From an uncultured Shimia sp. (GTDB lineage: Bacteria; Pseudomonadota; Alphaproteobacteria; Rhodobacterales; Rhodobacteraceae), in NCBI GenBank assembly GCA_937881735.1, contig CALGEH010000152.1, positions 1 to 46,086 of the forward strand: 46,086 nt of DNA, in the 5' to 3' direction. The notes below the pieces were generated by a model. It did not search any database. It saw only the letters and a program-made list of their open reading frames with translations, and was not told the origin of the DNA. Positions 27,453-37,935 of the stretch are shown here, piece after piece. How positions within the stretch are numbered: the stretch's first letter is position 1; each line of letters starts with the position of its first letter. Position numbers and translations under genes: made by a program.

Positions 27453-29744
27453 TCAGAGTGGATCATCGATCCGCACCACCATCGTGATCGCCCCGCGCAC
27501 AGGCTGGCCAAACTGCACCCGCACCTGATTGCCATCCGGCCCTTGGCGCGCATTGTAGAAAGGTGCGATGAAAGCGATATCTCCGCTCGCATCGCGCAAC
27601 GGTCCCGCCGGCAGGATCGATTCCACGGTCTGCGCAAACGCCCCAAACGGCAGGTTCGGCCCCGGCTCCACGGTCCAGACATCGCTCACGCTGTTTTGCT
27701 CATGCTCCAGAAGAAGCGGGCTGGAGACGAGGGTCTGAATATTGCCGAAAGTGTTGTTCGTGAAAACCACGTTGCGAAAACGGTTGTAATCGAGATCGGC
27801 AAAGCTGGTATCAATCCGGTCAATCCGCTCCACCGGATCGTCGATGATGCGGAACGAATTACCCGACACATGCATCCCGTTAAGGAAATGCCCGGCCCCG
27901 TAAGGCTTGATGATCAGAAAGCTGAACCATGGCGCCACATTGCCCGCAAGAAACACGTTGTCCACAAGGTTGAGCGCGCTGAACGAAAACTCGGATGAGA
28001 ACTCAGGCGCACTATCATGCTCATTGGTCCATTCCACAAAGCAGTTGTCGACATAATTGGTCGCAATCGTGGACCGACAATTGATCCGTGTCAGGATAAG
28101 CCCCGCCGAGCGCGTGCCATCCGAGGAGGTATCCCCCTGGAACCAGTGATTGCCCGTGACGATATTGGACGAGCCCGCCAAAAGCGCAAAGTGGCGGAAT
28201 CGTGTGATCCGATTGTCGCGCAGCTTTACGTCATTGGCGTTGGCGTTGAGGCCGATCGAACTTCGCTCAGATGCCAAGAGATTGTCCTCGTTAGACAAAA
28301 ACTGGCACCGATCGACCTTCATACCCTGATCGCCCGAGCCTGGACTGGAGATACCACGGTCCCGTGGCCGCGAGATGAAGCAATCGCGGAAGTGAAACCC
28401 TGTGCCCGTCTGGGGCAGCATCACGCAACTGCCATAGCCTGAGGCCTGAAGCTCGATATTCGAGATGGAGAACTTGCTGAGCCTTGAGAAGCCCGAGAAA
28501 TCCAGCATGTATTTGAAACGCCGGAACGTATAATTCTGCGTGCCTTCCGCATCAAAAAGCTGCTGGCTCAGCGTCACCTCCTGCTGTGAGATATTCACCG
28601 CGCTGACATAGACCTCGCGGCCCACGCCATTGCCTTCGACCACCGCACCGATGGGGATGTTGGCCACGTTCGTCACGCCCGTCAGGCGCAGACTATTGGA
28701 GGCAGAATATGTCCCCTGACTGGTGATCACATCCGTGTCCCAGGCAGGCCCCTCCACCGCCGAAAACTGACCGTTCTTGAGAATACGCCGCTGGGAATAG
28801 CTGTCACGATCCGGGATCGCAGCCTGCATATCCACGGGCGCGCGCAGAGACACGATCCGACCCTGCATATCAAGTTCCACATGGCCGGTATTGTTCAAAA
28901 GCGCCTGAAACGCCTTGCGAAATCCGATCTCCTCATCGCCAAATGCATCGATGTAGGCAGGAAGGTTGTAGTTGCGGGTCAGCGAGAACACATGTTCAGC
29001 CGCCATTGTGACGGTGCCTTCAAAGCGCACTTTGCTCTGAAACGTAACGCTGTCGCCGAGGAAATAGACGTCGGACGAGACCAGCACATCGCGCCCGTTG
29101 GCCGCCGCATCCGCCGCCTCAAAGGCCGCGTGATCATCCGTGCTGCCATCGCCCAGCGCGCCGTAATCGCGCACATCGACCCAATCCATCATCTCGCGCA
29201 GGAAAACGCTTGTCGCGTCCTCGATGCGGATGTCGTCGATGCGCACGATGCCGCCGCTCGGGCCCGTCAGGTCAATGCCAAAATGGCCATAGACCGGCTG
29301 CGCCCCCCAGACCATGTCCACACCCGGTCGGTCTCCGGTGCCCACAATGGCGCTGACCTCAACCACCTCACCGTAATTCTCAAGTGTCACCTGCGGGCCA
29401 GAAGCCGTCACAGAGGACACATTGCCACCGCCAGCCGCTCCGACCCATCCCGCGATGCGCACATTGGGCAGGTTGCCCGTGATCGCCTTTACCCGCGCAG
29501 TGATGCGCAGATAACACCCAGGCAGGATCGGCGTCTCACCCATATAGCGCAAGCGCTGGACGCTTTGGGTTTTCTGCATCTCGAGCGCGCCGCCAAAGTC
29601 CTGATCCGCCGCGACAAGGGCTGCGTTAGCGGCCCCCGCATAAGTGTCCGAGCCGGGGGTGCCATTGCCGCTGGACCACACGTTCAGCCCGGCCCCGAAT
29701 TCGGGGGGCATGAAGACGATCCCGTCGGTAACTGCCTTGTTCAT
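27453..29744 (-). CDS. Large right-handed beta-helix protein (pectate lyase superfamily / GH28-related), no signal peptide
   Basis: 763 aa; WVDVRDYGALGDGSTDDHAAFEAADAAANGRDVLV is the classic N-cap of pectate-lyase-superfamily/tailspike beta-helices; Asn-rich helix turns (GLNANANDVKLRDNRI, GNHWFQG, FTNNTFGNIQ). Confidence 0.8.
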   Translation of the reverse strand: MNKAVTDGIVFMPPEFGAGLNVWSSGNGTPGSDTYAGAANAALVAADQDFGGALEMQKTQSVQRLRYMGETPILPGCYLRITARVKAITGNLPNVRIAGWVGAAGGGNVSSVTASGPQVTLENYGEVVEVSAIVGTGDRPGVDMVWGAQPVYGHFGIDLTGPSGGIVRIDDIRIEDATSVFLREMMDWVDVRDYGALGDGSTDDHAAFEAADAAANGRDVLVSSDVYFLGDSVTFQSKVRFEGTVTMAAEHVFSLTRNYNLPAYIDAFGDEEIGFRKAFQALLNNTGHVELDMQGRIVSLRAPVDMQAAIPDRDSYSQRRILKNGQFSAVEGPAWDTDVITSQGTYSASNSLRLTGVTNVANIPIGAVVEGNGVGREVYVSAVNISQQEVTLSQQLFDAEGTQNYTFRRFKYMLDFSGFSRLSKFSISNIELQASGYGSCVMLPQTGTGFHFRDCFISRPRDRGISSPGSGDQGMKVDRCQFLSNEDNLLASERSSIGLNANANDVKLRDNRITRFRHFALLAGSSNIVTGNHWFQGDTSSDGTRSAGLILTRINCRSTIATNYVDNCFVEWTNEHDSAPEFSSEFSFSALNLVDNVFLAGNVAPWFSFLIIKPYGAGHFLNGMHVSGNSFRIIDDPVERIDRIDTSFADLDYNRFRNVVFTNNTFGNIQTLVSSPLLLEHEQNSVSDVWTVEPGPNLPFGAFAQTVESILPAGPLRDASGDIAFIAPFYNARQGPDGNQVRVQFGQPVRGAITMVVRIDDPL

Positions 29745-29889
29745 ATCGTTCCCTTTCCACATGTCGCGGGCGCCCAAAGGGTCGCTCGGGCCATGCCTTG
29801 CGTTTCGCCAGCCCGGGGCGCACCCGGATGGAAAGGGGAAATATCTATGAAAAGTTAACGTGCGCTGGGAGCACCGTGACGGTGGGGCG

Positions 29890-30294
29890 CTATGCCGTGC
29901 CTGCAGCGGGGCGGATCCGCACGCCGTTGATCTTCCAACCCGCCTCAAGCTTGATCATCTCATATTCAAGGATGAAAACATCGCCCGCCACATCGCGCAC
30001 CATGACATCCTGCCAGAGCGCGCCGTCGCGGTTTTGCAGCTCCAGAAACCGCACATCCGCTGGACGCCACACCATCGGAAACCCTCGTTGCACCATCACT
30101 CCGAAATTCTCAGGGGTACGGAACACCTGCCGGATTGTTGGGCTGGCATAGGTGAAGGCCTGCTCGAAATCATCGATCTCAAACGCCTCAATCTGGGCCG
30201 AGATCACGGCTCGAACATCCGCGTCCTGCGCCACGGCCTGCGGGGCGCTGAGGCCGCTAAAAAGGGCAAAAAAAGCAGCAGATATGAAACGCAT
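29890..30294 (-). CDS. DUF4864-like exported protein
   Basis: Signal peptide MRFISAAFFALFSGLSAPQAVAQ; VISAQIEAFEIDDFEQAFTYASPTIRQVFRTPENFGVMVQRGFPMVWRP. Confidence 0.75.
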   Translation of the reverse strand: MRFISAAFFALFSGLSAPQAVAQDADVRAVISAQIEAFEIDDFEQAFTYASPTIRQVFRTPENFGVMVQRGFPMVWRPADVRFLELQNRDGALWQDVMVRDVAGDVFILEYEMIKLEAGWKINGVRIRPAAGTA

Positions 30295-30366
30295 TGGCAG
30301 ATCCCCCGTCACGGAAATTTAACGCGCGCGCGGCCCACGTCAAATCCCGGCGATCAAAATGCGGGT

Positions 30367-31350
30367 CTAGGCCACTCCGGCCAGCGATTGCAATTGCGCC
30401 CAGACCGCGCCCTCAACATCTACCTCCGTGGCCAGAACCTTGCCCTGCCCCGGCATCCGCGCGCCCTCGTTTTCCGCCACACCCTCCATAATCCGCGCGA
30501 GCCGTGCACCGAACGCGTCCGACACGCCCGGATCAATCAAAAGGTAAATCTGACCCAGATCATGCGGCGCGCCGTCCGGCGCCTTCAGCGGCGCCACATC
30601 CCGGCTGGCCAGTCCACCCGTCAGCCCCGCCGTCAATATCTCAGCCATAAGGCCAAAGCCCCAGCCCTTGTAGCCGCCAGTGCTCACCAGCGATCCCTCC
30701 ATCGCCGCCGCCGGGTCGGTCGTGGGCCGTCCCTCTTTGTCCACGGCCCAGCCCTCGGGGATGCTCTTCCCCGCGGCCTTCGCCATGGTGATCTTGCCAA
30801 AGGCCACGGCGGTAGTGGATTGGTCAAACTGCATCGCCACGCCGCCCGCCCCGTCCGGCACAGAGAACGCTATCGGATTGGTCCCGATCACCCGCTTGGT
30901 GCCACCCGGAGGGGCCACGACCGGCGTCGCGTTGGTCATCCCGAGCCCAATCAGGCCCGCTTGCGCGATCTGCCGCGTGAAATATCCCAGCGACGTGCAG
31001 GTATGCGCCCGCCCCACGGCCAGCATCGCTGTGCCATTCTCTTGCGCCGCACGTACTGCCTCCGGTAACGCGCGCAAAAACGCGGCCTGCGCAAACCCGT
31101 TGGCCGCATCCGCGCGCACGGTGCCGGGGCGCGGGCAGGTCACAACTGGTTCGGCTTGCCCATCAACGCGGCCCGATTTCAGCTGCAAACAATAGCTCTC
31201 CAGATAATAGAGCCCGCAAATCTTGTTGCCCGTCGCCTCCGCCTCGCCAATGGCATCCGCCACGCTGGCCCCCACCCAAGGGGCGGCCCCATGACGCTCC
31301 AACGCCTGTGCGCTGAGGGTGGTGATCTGCGATATGGGTTGAACGGTCAT
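30367..31350 (-). CDS. Malate/L-lactate/ureidoglycolate dehydrogenase family (Ldh_2) oxidoreductase
   Basis: AVGRAHTCTSLGYFTRQIAQAGLIGLGMTNATPVVAPPGGTKRVIGTNPIAFSVP; GGYKGWGFGLMAEILTAGLTGG. Confidence 0.9.
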   Translation of the reverse strand: MTVQPISQITTLSAQALERHGAAPWVGASVADAIGEAEATGNKICGLYYLESYCLQLKSGRVDGQAEPVVTCPRPGTVRADAANGFAQAAFLRALPEAVRAAQENGTAMLAVGRAHTCTSLGYFTRQIAQAGLIGLGMTNATPVVAPPGGTKRVIGTNPIAFSVPDGAGGVAMQFDQSTTAVAFGKITMAKAAGKSIPEGWAVDKEGRPTTDPAAAMEGSLVSTGGYKGWGFGLMAEILTAGLTGGLASRDVAPLKAPDGAPHDLGQIYLLIDPGVSDAFGARLARIMEGVAENEGARMPGQGKVLATEVDVEGAVWAQLQSLAGVA

Positions 31351-31406
31351 GGCGCGCTCCTGTTTTGGGTTCGCGCAACCATGGGCAGGCGGGGCGGCGG
31401 GGTCAA

Positions 31407-32090
31407 TCAACCTTCGACCAGCCGCCCGTCTTCCATACGCACCCGTCTGTCCATCCGCGCGGCCAGATCGAAGTTATGCGTGGCAATCAGCGCCGAAAGC
31501 CCGGTCTCGCGCACCAGATCGACCAGCGTCGCGAACACCTGATCCGAGGTGGCCGGATCGAGATTGCCGGTTGGCTCATCAGCCAGCAACAGGCGCGGCG
31601 CATTGGCCAGCGCCCGGCAGAATGCGACCCGCTGCTGCTCCCCGCCAGACATGGCCGAGGGGCGGTGCGCGGCGCGTTCCCCGACGCCCACACGCTCCAG
31701 AAGGCCTTGCGCCCGCGCAACCGCATCCCGGCGCGGCGTGCCATCGGCAAGTTGCGGCAGCACGACATTCTCCAGCGCCGTAAACTCTGGCAGCAGATGG
31801 TGGAACTGGTAGACAAACCCGATATCGCGCCGCCGCGCGCCCGTGCGCCTGCGATCCCCAAGCCCCGTCATCGCCGTCCCGCCAATCTCCACCGTACCGG
31901 CATCGGGCGTATCGAGCAGCCCCGCAATATGCAAAAGCGTGGATTTGCCCGCACCCGAAGGCGCCACAAGCGCCACGATCTCGCCCCGGCCCAACTCCAG
32001 GTCAGCCCCATTGAGCACGCGCACCTCGTTGGAACGCCCCTTGTTGTAAACCTTCTCAAGCCCCTTCAGGCGCAGCACAGCCTCACTCAT
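31407..32090 (-). CDS. lolD: Lipoprotein-releasing system ATP-binding protein
   Basis: GLEKVYNKG; Walker [50 protein letters not shown]; follows a lolC-like gene with overlap. Confidence 0.93.
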   Translation of the reverse strand: MSEAVLRLKGLEKVYNKGRSNEVRVLNGADLELGRGEIVALVAPSGAGKSTLLHIAGLLDTPDAGTVEIGGTAMTGLGDRRRTGARRRDIGFVYQFHHLLPEFTALENVVLPQLADGTPRRDAVARAQGLLERVGVGERAAHRPSAMSGGEQQRVAFCRALANAPRLLLADEPTGNLDPATSDQVFATLVDLVRETGLSALIATHNFDLAARMDRRVRMEDGRLVEG

Positions 32091-33372
32091 AGCGCAGCGC
32101 CTCCACCGGGTTCATCCGCGCAGCCCGCCGCGCGGGAAAGATCGTCACGATAAACGCCAGACCCAGCGACAAGGACACGGCTGACATCACATCTTCAAAT
32201 CGCAACTCGGCAGGTAGATAGTAAATCCCCCGCACTGAGGGGTCCCAAACCTGCCCCCCCATGGCCCAGTTCACAGCGGCGAAAAGCGGGTCGATATAGA
32301 CCGCAAACAAGCACCCCAAAATGACCCCCATCACCGTGCCAATGATGCCCGTGAACGCGCCGCAGATGAAAAACACCCTCAGCACCGCGCCCTCCGTGAG
32401 GCCCATGGTCCGCAAAATCCCGATATCGCGTCCTTTGTTTTTCACCAGCATGATCAAACCACTGGTTATGTTCATCGCCGCGATAAGTACGAGGATCGAC
32501 AAGATGATGAACATCACATTGTCCTCCACCTCCAGCGCACGCAGGAACCCGCCCGACTGGTCCTGCCAGGTCCAGACCAGCGCCCGGTCCCCGGCAGCGG
32601 CCAACAAAGGCAGGCTCAGCGCGTCGATCCGCTCAGGATCTTCGACCATCACCTCAAGCTCATCAGCACGGCCTTCGCGGTTGAAAAAGCTCTGCGCCTC
32701 GGCAAAGGGCATGTAGATGCGCGTGCGGTCGATGTCCCAACGCCCGGCAGTGAAAATATAAACCACGTCATAGGAATTGACCCTCGGGCTGGTCCCGAAC
32801 GCCGTCTTGACACCGCCTGGCGAGATGATCCTGATCCGATCCCCAAGGCCCACGCCAAGCTCCCGTGCCACACCTGATCCTATCGCAACCCCCTGAGAAA
32901 AATTGGAAATGTCGCCCAGAGCCGTCTCCGTATTGGCGACGCGCGGGATGGTGGCGAGGTTCTCGGCACTGATCCCAAAGATCTCCACGCCCGCATTGCG
33001 GTCGCGCGCATTGGCCATCACCTGCGCCTTGATCAAAGGAGCCACGCGGGTCACGCCGGGCACGGCGCGCACCCGCTCGGCCATCGCCTCATACTCCTCA
33101 AGCATCCGGTCAACCCGGCCGCTCAACGCGTCCACCTGCCCCGCATTATACACCGTCACATGGGCATTCGCGCCAAGGATCGTATCGACGAATTCGGCGC
33201 GAAATCCGGCACGCACCGACAGGGTCGCAATCAGCGCCATCACCGCCAGAGTGATCCCGATGAGCGAAATCCACGTCATGACGCTCACGCCGCCCTCGGC
33301 GCGTTTGGCGCGCAGATAGCGCCATGCGATCATCCACTCAAAAGGAGCAAAAGGGGTCGGGTTGCCTGCCAC
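32083..33372 (-). CDS. lolC: Lipoprotein-releasing system transmembrane protein (LolC/LolE)
   Basis: [73 protein letters not shown]. Confidence 0.92.
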   Translation of the reverse strand: MAGNPTPFAPFEWMIAWRYLRAKRAEGGVSVMTWISLIGITLAVMALIATLSVRAGFRAEFVDTILGANAHVTVYNAGQVDALSGRVDRMLEEYEAMAERVRAVPGVTRVAPLIKAQVMANARDRNAGVEIFGISAENLATIPRVANTETALGDISNFSQGVAIGSGVARELGVGLGDRIRIISPGGVKTAFGTSPRVNSYDVVYIFTAGRWDIDRTRIYMPFAEAQSFFNREGRADELEVMVEDPERIDALSLPLLAAAGDRALVWTWQDQSGGFLRALEVEDNVMFIILSILVLIAAMNITSGLIMLVKNKGRDIGILRTMGLTEGAVLRVFFICGAFTGIIGTVMGVILGCLFAVYIDPLFAAVNWAMGGQVWDPSVRGIYYLPAELRFEDVMSAVSLSLGLAFIVTIFPARRAARMNPVEALRYE

Positions 33373-33462
33373 GATGTGACCTCGTTTGTTTTGCGCGCAC
33401 AGTGCGGCGCGCGGGGTGCGGCGTCAAGCAGGGGCGCCGGGATGTCGCGCAAGGATGCGCCG

Positions 33463-33957
33463 TCAGGCCGTTCCGCGCCGCCGGAAGGGCCAGCGCAGGA
33501 CCGCGCCCAACGCGCGAATGAACCCCAGCCCGGCCAGAAAACCAAAGAGCGCGAATACCGCCCCCTCGAATGTCAGCGGCAACGCAGGTTTAAAATCACT
33601 CAGCGCCGCGCGGGCAATCTCGGGCTCGGTCAGGTGGGCGGCGCGGTAGGCCCGCGTGAACGGCCCCGCCCCCCGCAACGCTTCCAGATCGGCGCTCAAC
33701 CGCGCGTGCCGCGCAATCACGGCACCCATCGTCTCGGCGCGCGCAGCCCCCATGTCGCCACCCTCCGCCAGCCCCTCCAACGCCGCCTGCCGGCTCAGGC
33801 CAAGCCCGCGCGCGTCCGCATCAAACTCTGCGACAAACCCGCTCAGCTCATCCACGGCACCGGCCAACCGCTGCGCATATTGCTGCGAATACTCGGGAAA
33901 TTGCGCACCTGCCGCGCCAACGGCCAAACCGCCCGCAAGGCCAAGGGCGCGCAGCAT
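33463..33957 (-). CDS. DUF2937-like membrane protein
   Basis: FPEYSQQYAQRLAGAVDELSGFVAEFDADARGLGLSRQAAL; two hydrophobic segments. Confidence 0.8.
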   Translation of the reverse strand: MLRALGLAGGLAVGAAGAQFPEYSQQYAQRLAGAVDELSGFVAEFDADARGLGLSRQAALEGLAEGGDMGAARAETMGAVIARHARLSADLEALRGAGPFTRAYRAAHLTEPEIARAALSDFKPALPLTFEGAVFALFGFLAGLGFIRALGAVLRWPFRRRGTA

Positions 33958-33960
33958 GGC

Positions 33961-35307
33961 TTACTGCCCGCGATGCGGTGCGTAAATCTCCACAAGCCGC
34001 TCAATCGCCTGCTCTGGCGGCATCTCTTCAGAGACACCCGTGCGGCGGGAGGTTAGCTCGACCACGCCATTCTTGAGGCCCCGTGGCCCAACGGTTATCC
34101 GCCATGGCAGACCGATAAGGTCCATCGTTGCAAACTTGCCGCCCGCCCGCTCATTACGGTCATCGTAAAGCGGCTCCAGCCCCAGCGCCGTCAGCGCGGA
34201 ATAAAGCGCCTCGCACGCGCCATCCGCCTCCGCGTCGCCTTGCTTGAGGTTCACGATCCCCGCATGGAATGGCGTGACGCCCTCGGGCCAGATAATCCCG
34301 TTATCATCATGGCTCGCCTCGATGATCGCGCCCACAAGGCGGCTCACGCCAATCCCGTGGCTGCCCATATGCACCGGAACCGGCTTGCCGTCCGAGCCTT
34401 GGACCGTAGCACCCAACGCATCGGAATACTTGGTGCCGAAATAGAAGATCTGTCCCACCTCGATACCGCGCGCCACGCGGCGGCGTTCTTCAGGGATCTG
34501 CTCAAAGAGGGCCGCGTCATGCGTCTCATCCGTGCGCGCGTATTTGGTGGTGAACTCCTCCAAAACGCCCGCACATTGCGCCACATCATCATAATCAATC
34601 GCCCGGTCGCCAAAGCTCAGATCGGTCACGGCGCTGTCATAGAAGACCTCGCTCTCGCCCGTCTCGGCCAGCACGAGGAACTCATGCGTGTCATCGCCGC
34701 CAATCGGGCCACTGTCCGCGCGCATCGGGATCGCCTGAAGGCCCATCCGCTCATAGGTGCGCAGATAGCTCACCAGATGGCGGTTGTAGGCGTGCAGCGC
34801 GTCTTCCTTGGTCAGATCGAAATTGTAGCCGTCCTTCATGTAGAACTCGCGCCCGCGCATCACGCCAAAACGCGGCCGGACCTCGTCGCGGAATTTCCAC
34901 TGGATCTGATACATGGTCAGCGGCAAATCTTTGTAGCTGCCCACATGGGCGCGGAAAATATCCGTAATCAGCTCTTCTGCCGTTGGCGTGAAGAGCATAT
35001 CACGGCCATGACGGTCCTTGATCCGCAGCATTTCCTCGCCGTAATCATCATAACGCCCGCTTTCACGCCAAAGATCCGCCGATTGAATCGTCGGCATCAG
35101 CATCGGCATATGGCCAGCCTTTGCCTGCTCCTCGTGCACAATAGTCTCGATGCGGCGCAGCACTTTGAAACCCAGTGGCAGCCACGAGTAAATCCCGGCG
35201 CTCGCTTGTTTGATCATACCCGCGCGGAGCATCAGACGGTGTGAGACGATCTGCGCCTCGGAGGGGGTTTCCTTCAGGACGGGCAGGAAGTAACGGGACA
35301 GGCGCAT
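33961..35307 (-). CDS. proS: Prolyl-tRNA synthetase
   Basis: [90 protein letters not shown]. Confidence 0.97.
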   Translation of the reverse strand: MRLSRYFLPVLKETPSEAQIVSHRLMLRAGMIKQASAGIYSWLPLGFKVLRRIETIVHEEQAKAGHMPMLMPTIQSADLWRESGRYDDYGEEMLRIKDRHGRDMLFTPTAEELITDIFRAHVGSYKDLPLTMYQIQWKFRDEVRPRFGVMRGREFYMKDGYNFDLTKEDALHAYNRHLVSYLRTYERMGLQAIPMRADSGPIGGDDTHEFLVLAETGESEVFYDSAVTDLSFGDRAIDYDDVAQCAGVLEEFTTKYARTDETHDAALFEQIPEERRRVARGIEVGQIFYFGTKYSDALGATVQGSDGKPVPVHMGSHGIGVSRLVGAIIEASHDDNGIIWPEGVTPFHAGIVNLKQGDAEADGACEALYSALTALGLEPLYDDRNERAGGKFATMDLIGLPWRITVGPRGLKNGVVELTSRRTGVSEEMPPEQAIERLVEIYAPHRGQ

Positions 35308-35535
35308 CTTTGGGCACTCCGGGGGGTTAAAGCGTTGTGCCCCGTTTATGGCAGAGCGCGCGTTCGGGCAAGGTGCAGTGCGCGCCAAGCCAGCCGACAC
35401 GCACACTGCGCGCAAACCAGCAGCATACCGCCCACCCGATCACGCATTCGTGAACGAAGTGAACTAGAGCACCCCACCGCTCGTAGACCTGTCGTGACCA
35501 AATGATTGAATAGCAAAACAACAGGGAACATTTCC

Positions 35536-36051
35536 ATGAACACCGCACTTAAAGTCGCCGCAGCTGCCGCTCTGACGCTCACCGTAGCCACCGCCGCCAA
35601 GGCCGAAAACATCGTCGAGATCGCCGCCGACGACGAGCGTTTCTCGACCCTCGTCGCCGCCGTGACCGCAGCTGGCCTGGCAGAGACGCTCTCCGGCCCC
35701 GGCCCGTTCACCGTCTATGCCCCCGTAAACGATGCCTTCGCCGCCCTGCCCGAAGGCACAGTCGAGACGCTCCTGCAGCCCGAGAACAAAGGCCAGTTGA
35801 CAGATGTGCTGCTTTACCACGTGGATGACCGCAAGCTGACGGCGGAAATGATCCCTGCAGGCTCCAACTACTTCAAGCCGCTCAACACATCCGAGCGTCT
35901 TTGCATCACCAAAAGCGCCGATGGCGTGACCATCGCCGACAGCACGCCGCAAATGGCCAACGTCATCATCGCCAACATCATGGCCGATAACGGCGTGATC
36001 CATGTCGTCGACAAAGTGCTTCTGCCCGGCGCGCGTCCTGCCTGCTACTAA
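35536..36051 (+). CDS. Fasciclin-domain exported protein
   Basis: Signal MNTALKVAAAAALTLTVATAAKAE; FAS1 motifs GPGPFTVYAPVNDAFAALPEGTVETLLQPENKGQLTDVLLYHV and NVIIANIMADNGVIHVVDKVLLP. Confidence 0.93.
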   Translation: MNTALKVAAAAALTLTVATAAKAENIVEIAADDERFSTLVAAVTAAGLAETLSGPGPFTVYAPVNDAFAALPEGTVETLLQPENKGQLTDVLLYHVDDRKLTAEMIPAGSNYFKPLNTSERLCITKSADGVTIADSTPQMANVIIANIMADNGVIHVVDKVLLPGARPACY

Positions 36052-36065
36052 GATATGACACTCCG

Positions 36066-36089
36066 CCCCCTGCCTTTTACGGGCGGGGG
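36066..36089 (+). terminator. Hairpin downstream of fasciclin gene (possible terminator)
   Basis: CCCCC(T)GCC-ttttacg-GGCGGGGG stem with one bulged T, 14 nt after the stop; no strong T-tract. Confidence 0.5.
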
Positions 36090-36145
36090 GCCTTGAAAGG
36101 TGCCGCACCATGCGCGATGTGTAGGGCGAACACATTGGAGAGCAC

Positions 36146-37213
36146 ATGGCCCTGCCCGCCCGAACACAACTAAAATATTGGGCGTTCGCCTCTGCGGGCT
36201 TCCTGGGCCTTTTGTGGGTGCTGGGCGATGTCATGATGCCCTTCCTTTTGGGCGGCGCGATTGCCTATTTCCTTGATCCCGTCGCCGACAGGCTGGAGCG
36301 TCTGGGCCTCAGCCGGGCCATATCGGTCACGCTCATAACCCTCTACGCTCTTTTGCTCTTCGTGATCATGGCCCTGCTGGTCATTCCAACGCTGGTGACC
36401 CAAACCACCTCACTGATCAACGCCGCCCCTGAATTGGCCGGGCAATTGCGCAACGTCCTGACCGAGCGCTTCCCGCAACTGGTCGATACGCAATCCACCG
36501 TGCACCAATCGCTTACCGCCATCGGCACGGCCATCCAAGAGCGCGGCGGGGAACTGGTCGAGGCGGTTCTGGGCTCCGTATCCTCTCTGCTCAACGTGAT
36601 CGTGCTGATTGTGGTCGTGCCAGTCGTGGCCTTCTACCTCCTCTATGATTGGGACCGGATGATTGCGCAGATCGACCACCTTTTGCCGCGCGATCACGCA
36701 CCGATCATCCGCGACCTTGCCAAACAGATCGACGACACACTCGCCAGCTTCATCCGCGGCATGGGCACCGTCTGCCTTATCCTCGGGACATATTATGCGG
36801 TGGCGCTGATGCTGGTAGGCCTGCAATTCGGCCTTCTCGTAGGGGCGATCGCGGGGCTGATCACCTTCATTCCATATGTCGGCGCGCTGATCGGTGGGGC
36901 GTTGGCTATTGGGCTGGCCCTCTTTCAATTCTGGGGGGATTGGGTCTCCATCGGCCTTGTTGCGGGTATCTTCGTGCTGGGCCAGGTGATTGAGGGCAAT
37001 GTGCTCACCCCCAAGCTCGTCGGCGGCTCCGTAGGCCTGCACCCTGTGTGGTTGATCTTCGCCCTGTCAGTCTTTGGCGCGCTTTTCGGCTTCGTGGGTA
37101 TGCTGGTCGCCGTGCCCGTGGCTGCATCAATCGGCGTTCTGGCCCGCTTCGCCATAACAAGCTACCGGGCCAGCAAACTCTACACAGGAACGTCGCGAGG
37201 CGACGCAGAGTAA
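36146..37213 (+). CDS. AI-2E family transporter (PerM-like)
   Basis: Multi-TM; VVPVVAFYLLYDWDRM; GLITFIPYVGALIGGALAIGLALFQF; GQVIEGNVLTPKLVGGSVGLHPVWLIFAL. Confidence 0.92.
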   Translation: MALPARTQLKYWAFASAGFLGLLWVLGDVMMPFLLGGAIAYFLDPVADRLERLGLSRAISVTLITLYALLLFVIMALLVIPTLVTQTTSLINAAPELAGQLRNVLTERFPQLVDTQSTVHQSLTAIGTAIQERGGELVEAVLGSVSSLLNVIVLIVVVPVVAFYLLYDWDRMIAQIDHLLPRDHAPIIRDLAKQIDDTLASFIRGMGTVCLILGTYYAVALMLVGLQFGLLVGAIAGLITFIPYVGALIGGALAIGLALFQFWGDWVSIGLVAGIFVLGQVIEGNVLTPKLVGGSVGLHPVWLIFALSVFGALFGFVGMLVAVPVAASIGVLARFAITSYRASKLYTGTSRGDAE

Positions 37214-37887
37214 TGGCCCATCAGCTGAGCTTGGACCTGCCCGCGCGCCCCGCGCTGGGGCGCGGTGATTTCTTTGTATCCGGGCCCAATGCAGCAGCCG
37301 TCGCGATGATCGAGGGCTGGGAAAACTGGCCTGCACGCAAGCTGGTGCTGCATGGTCCGGAGGGGGCCGGCAAGACCCACCTCACCCATGTCTGGGCCGC
37401 CCTCAGCGGTGCCTCAATCACGGCGGCAACCGATCTCACCACCGCTGACATCCCCGCATTGGCCTCAGCCCCCGTGGCCGTAGAAGATGCCGACCGCATC
37501 ACCGGCAACCCGGAGGCAGACCGCGCGCTTTTCCACCTCCACAACCTCTGCCTCGCCGAAGGGCACAGCCTGCTGATCACCGCCCGCACAGCGCCCAGCC
37601 GCTGGTCGCTGGCCCTGCCTGATCTCGCCAGCCGCATGGAAGGCACGCCCGCCATCGGATTAGACGCCCCCGATGATGCGCTTTTGTCGGCCGTCATCCT
37701 CAAACAAATGGCCGACCGCCAGATCATCCCAACCCCCGGCACGATCCCCTTCCTTGCGCGCCGGATGCCGCGTTCCTTCGCCGCCGTGGCCGATATCGTG
37801 GCCGCACTGGACCGCGCCGCATTGGCGCAAAAACGCCCGGTGACACGAAAGCTTGCGGCGGAAATACTGGACAAATCGGGCGCTTAG
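37213..37887 (+). CDS. hdaA: DnaA-related Hda/HdaA-like regulatory ATPase
   Basis: QLSLDLPARPALGRGDFFVSGPNAAAVAMIEGWENWPARKLVLHGPEGAGKTHLTHVW; start overlaps upstream stop (TAATG). Confidence 0.87.
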   Translation: MAHQLSLDLPARPALGRGDFFVSGPNAAAVAMIEGWENWPARKLVLHGPEGAGKTHLTHVWAALSGASITAATDLTTADIPALASAPVAVEDADRITGNPEADRALFHLHNLCLAEGHSLLITARTAPSRWSLALPDLASRMEGTPAIGLDAPDDALLSAVILKQMADRQIIPTPGTIPFLARRMPRSFAAVADIVAALDRAALAQKRPVTRKLAAEILDKSGA

Positions 37888-37935
37888 GCGCACCCTGACA
37901 CATCCCCGTTACACCCGCCTGCCATAAGGCTTTGC

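Noticed and set aside
28881-29858. 325-aa plus-strand ORF opposite the beta-helix gene
   Set aside because: No motif, and the opposite strand encodes a convincing pectate-lyase-superfamily cap.
34240-35244. 334-aa plus-strand ORF opposite proS
   Set aside because: Shadow ORF of a conserved synthetase.
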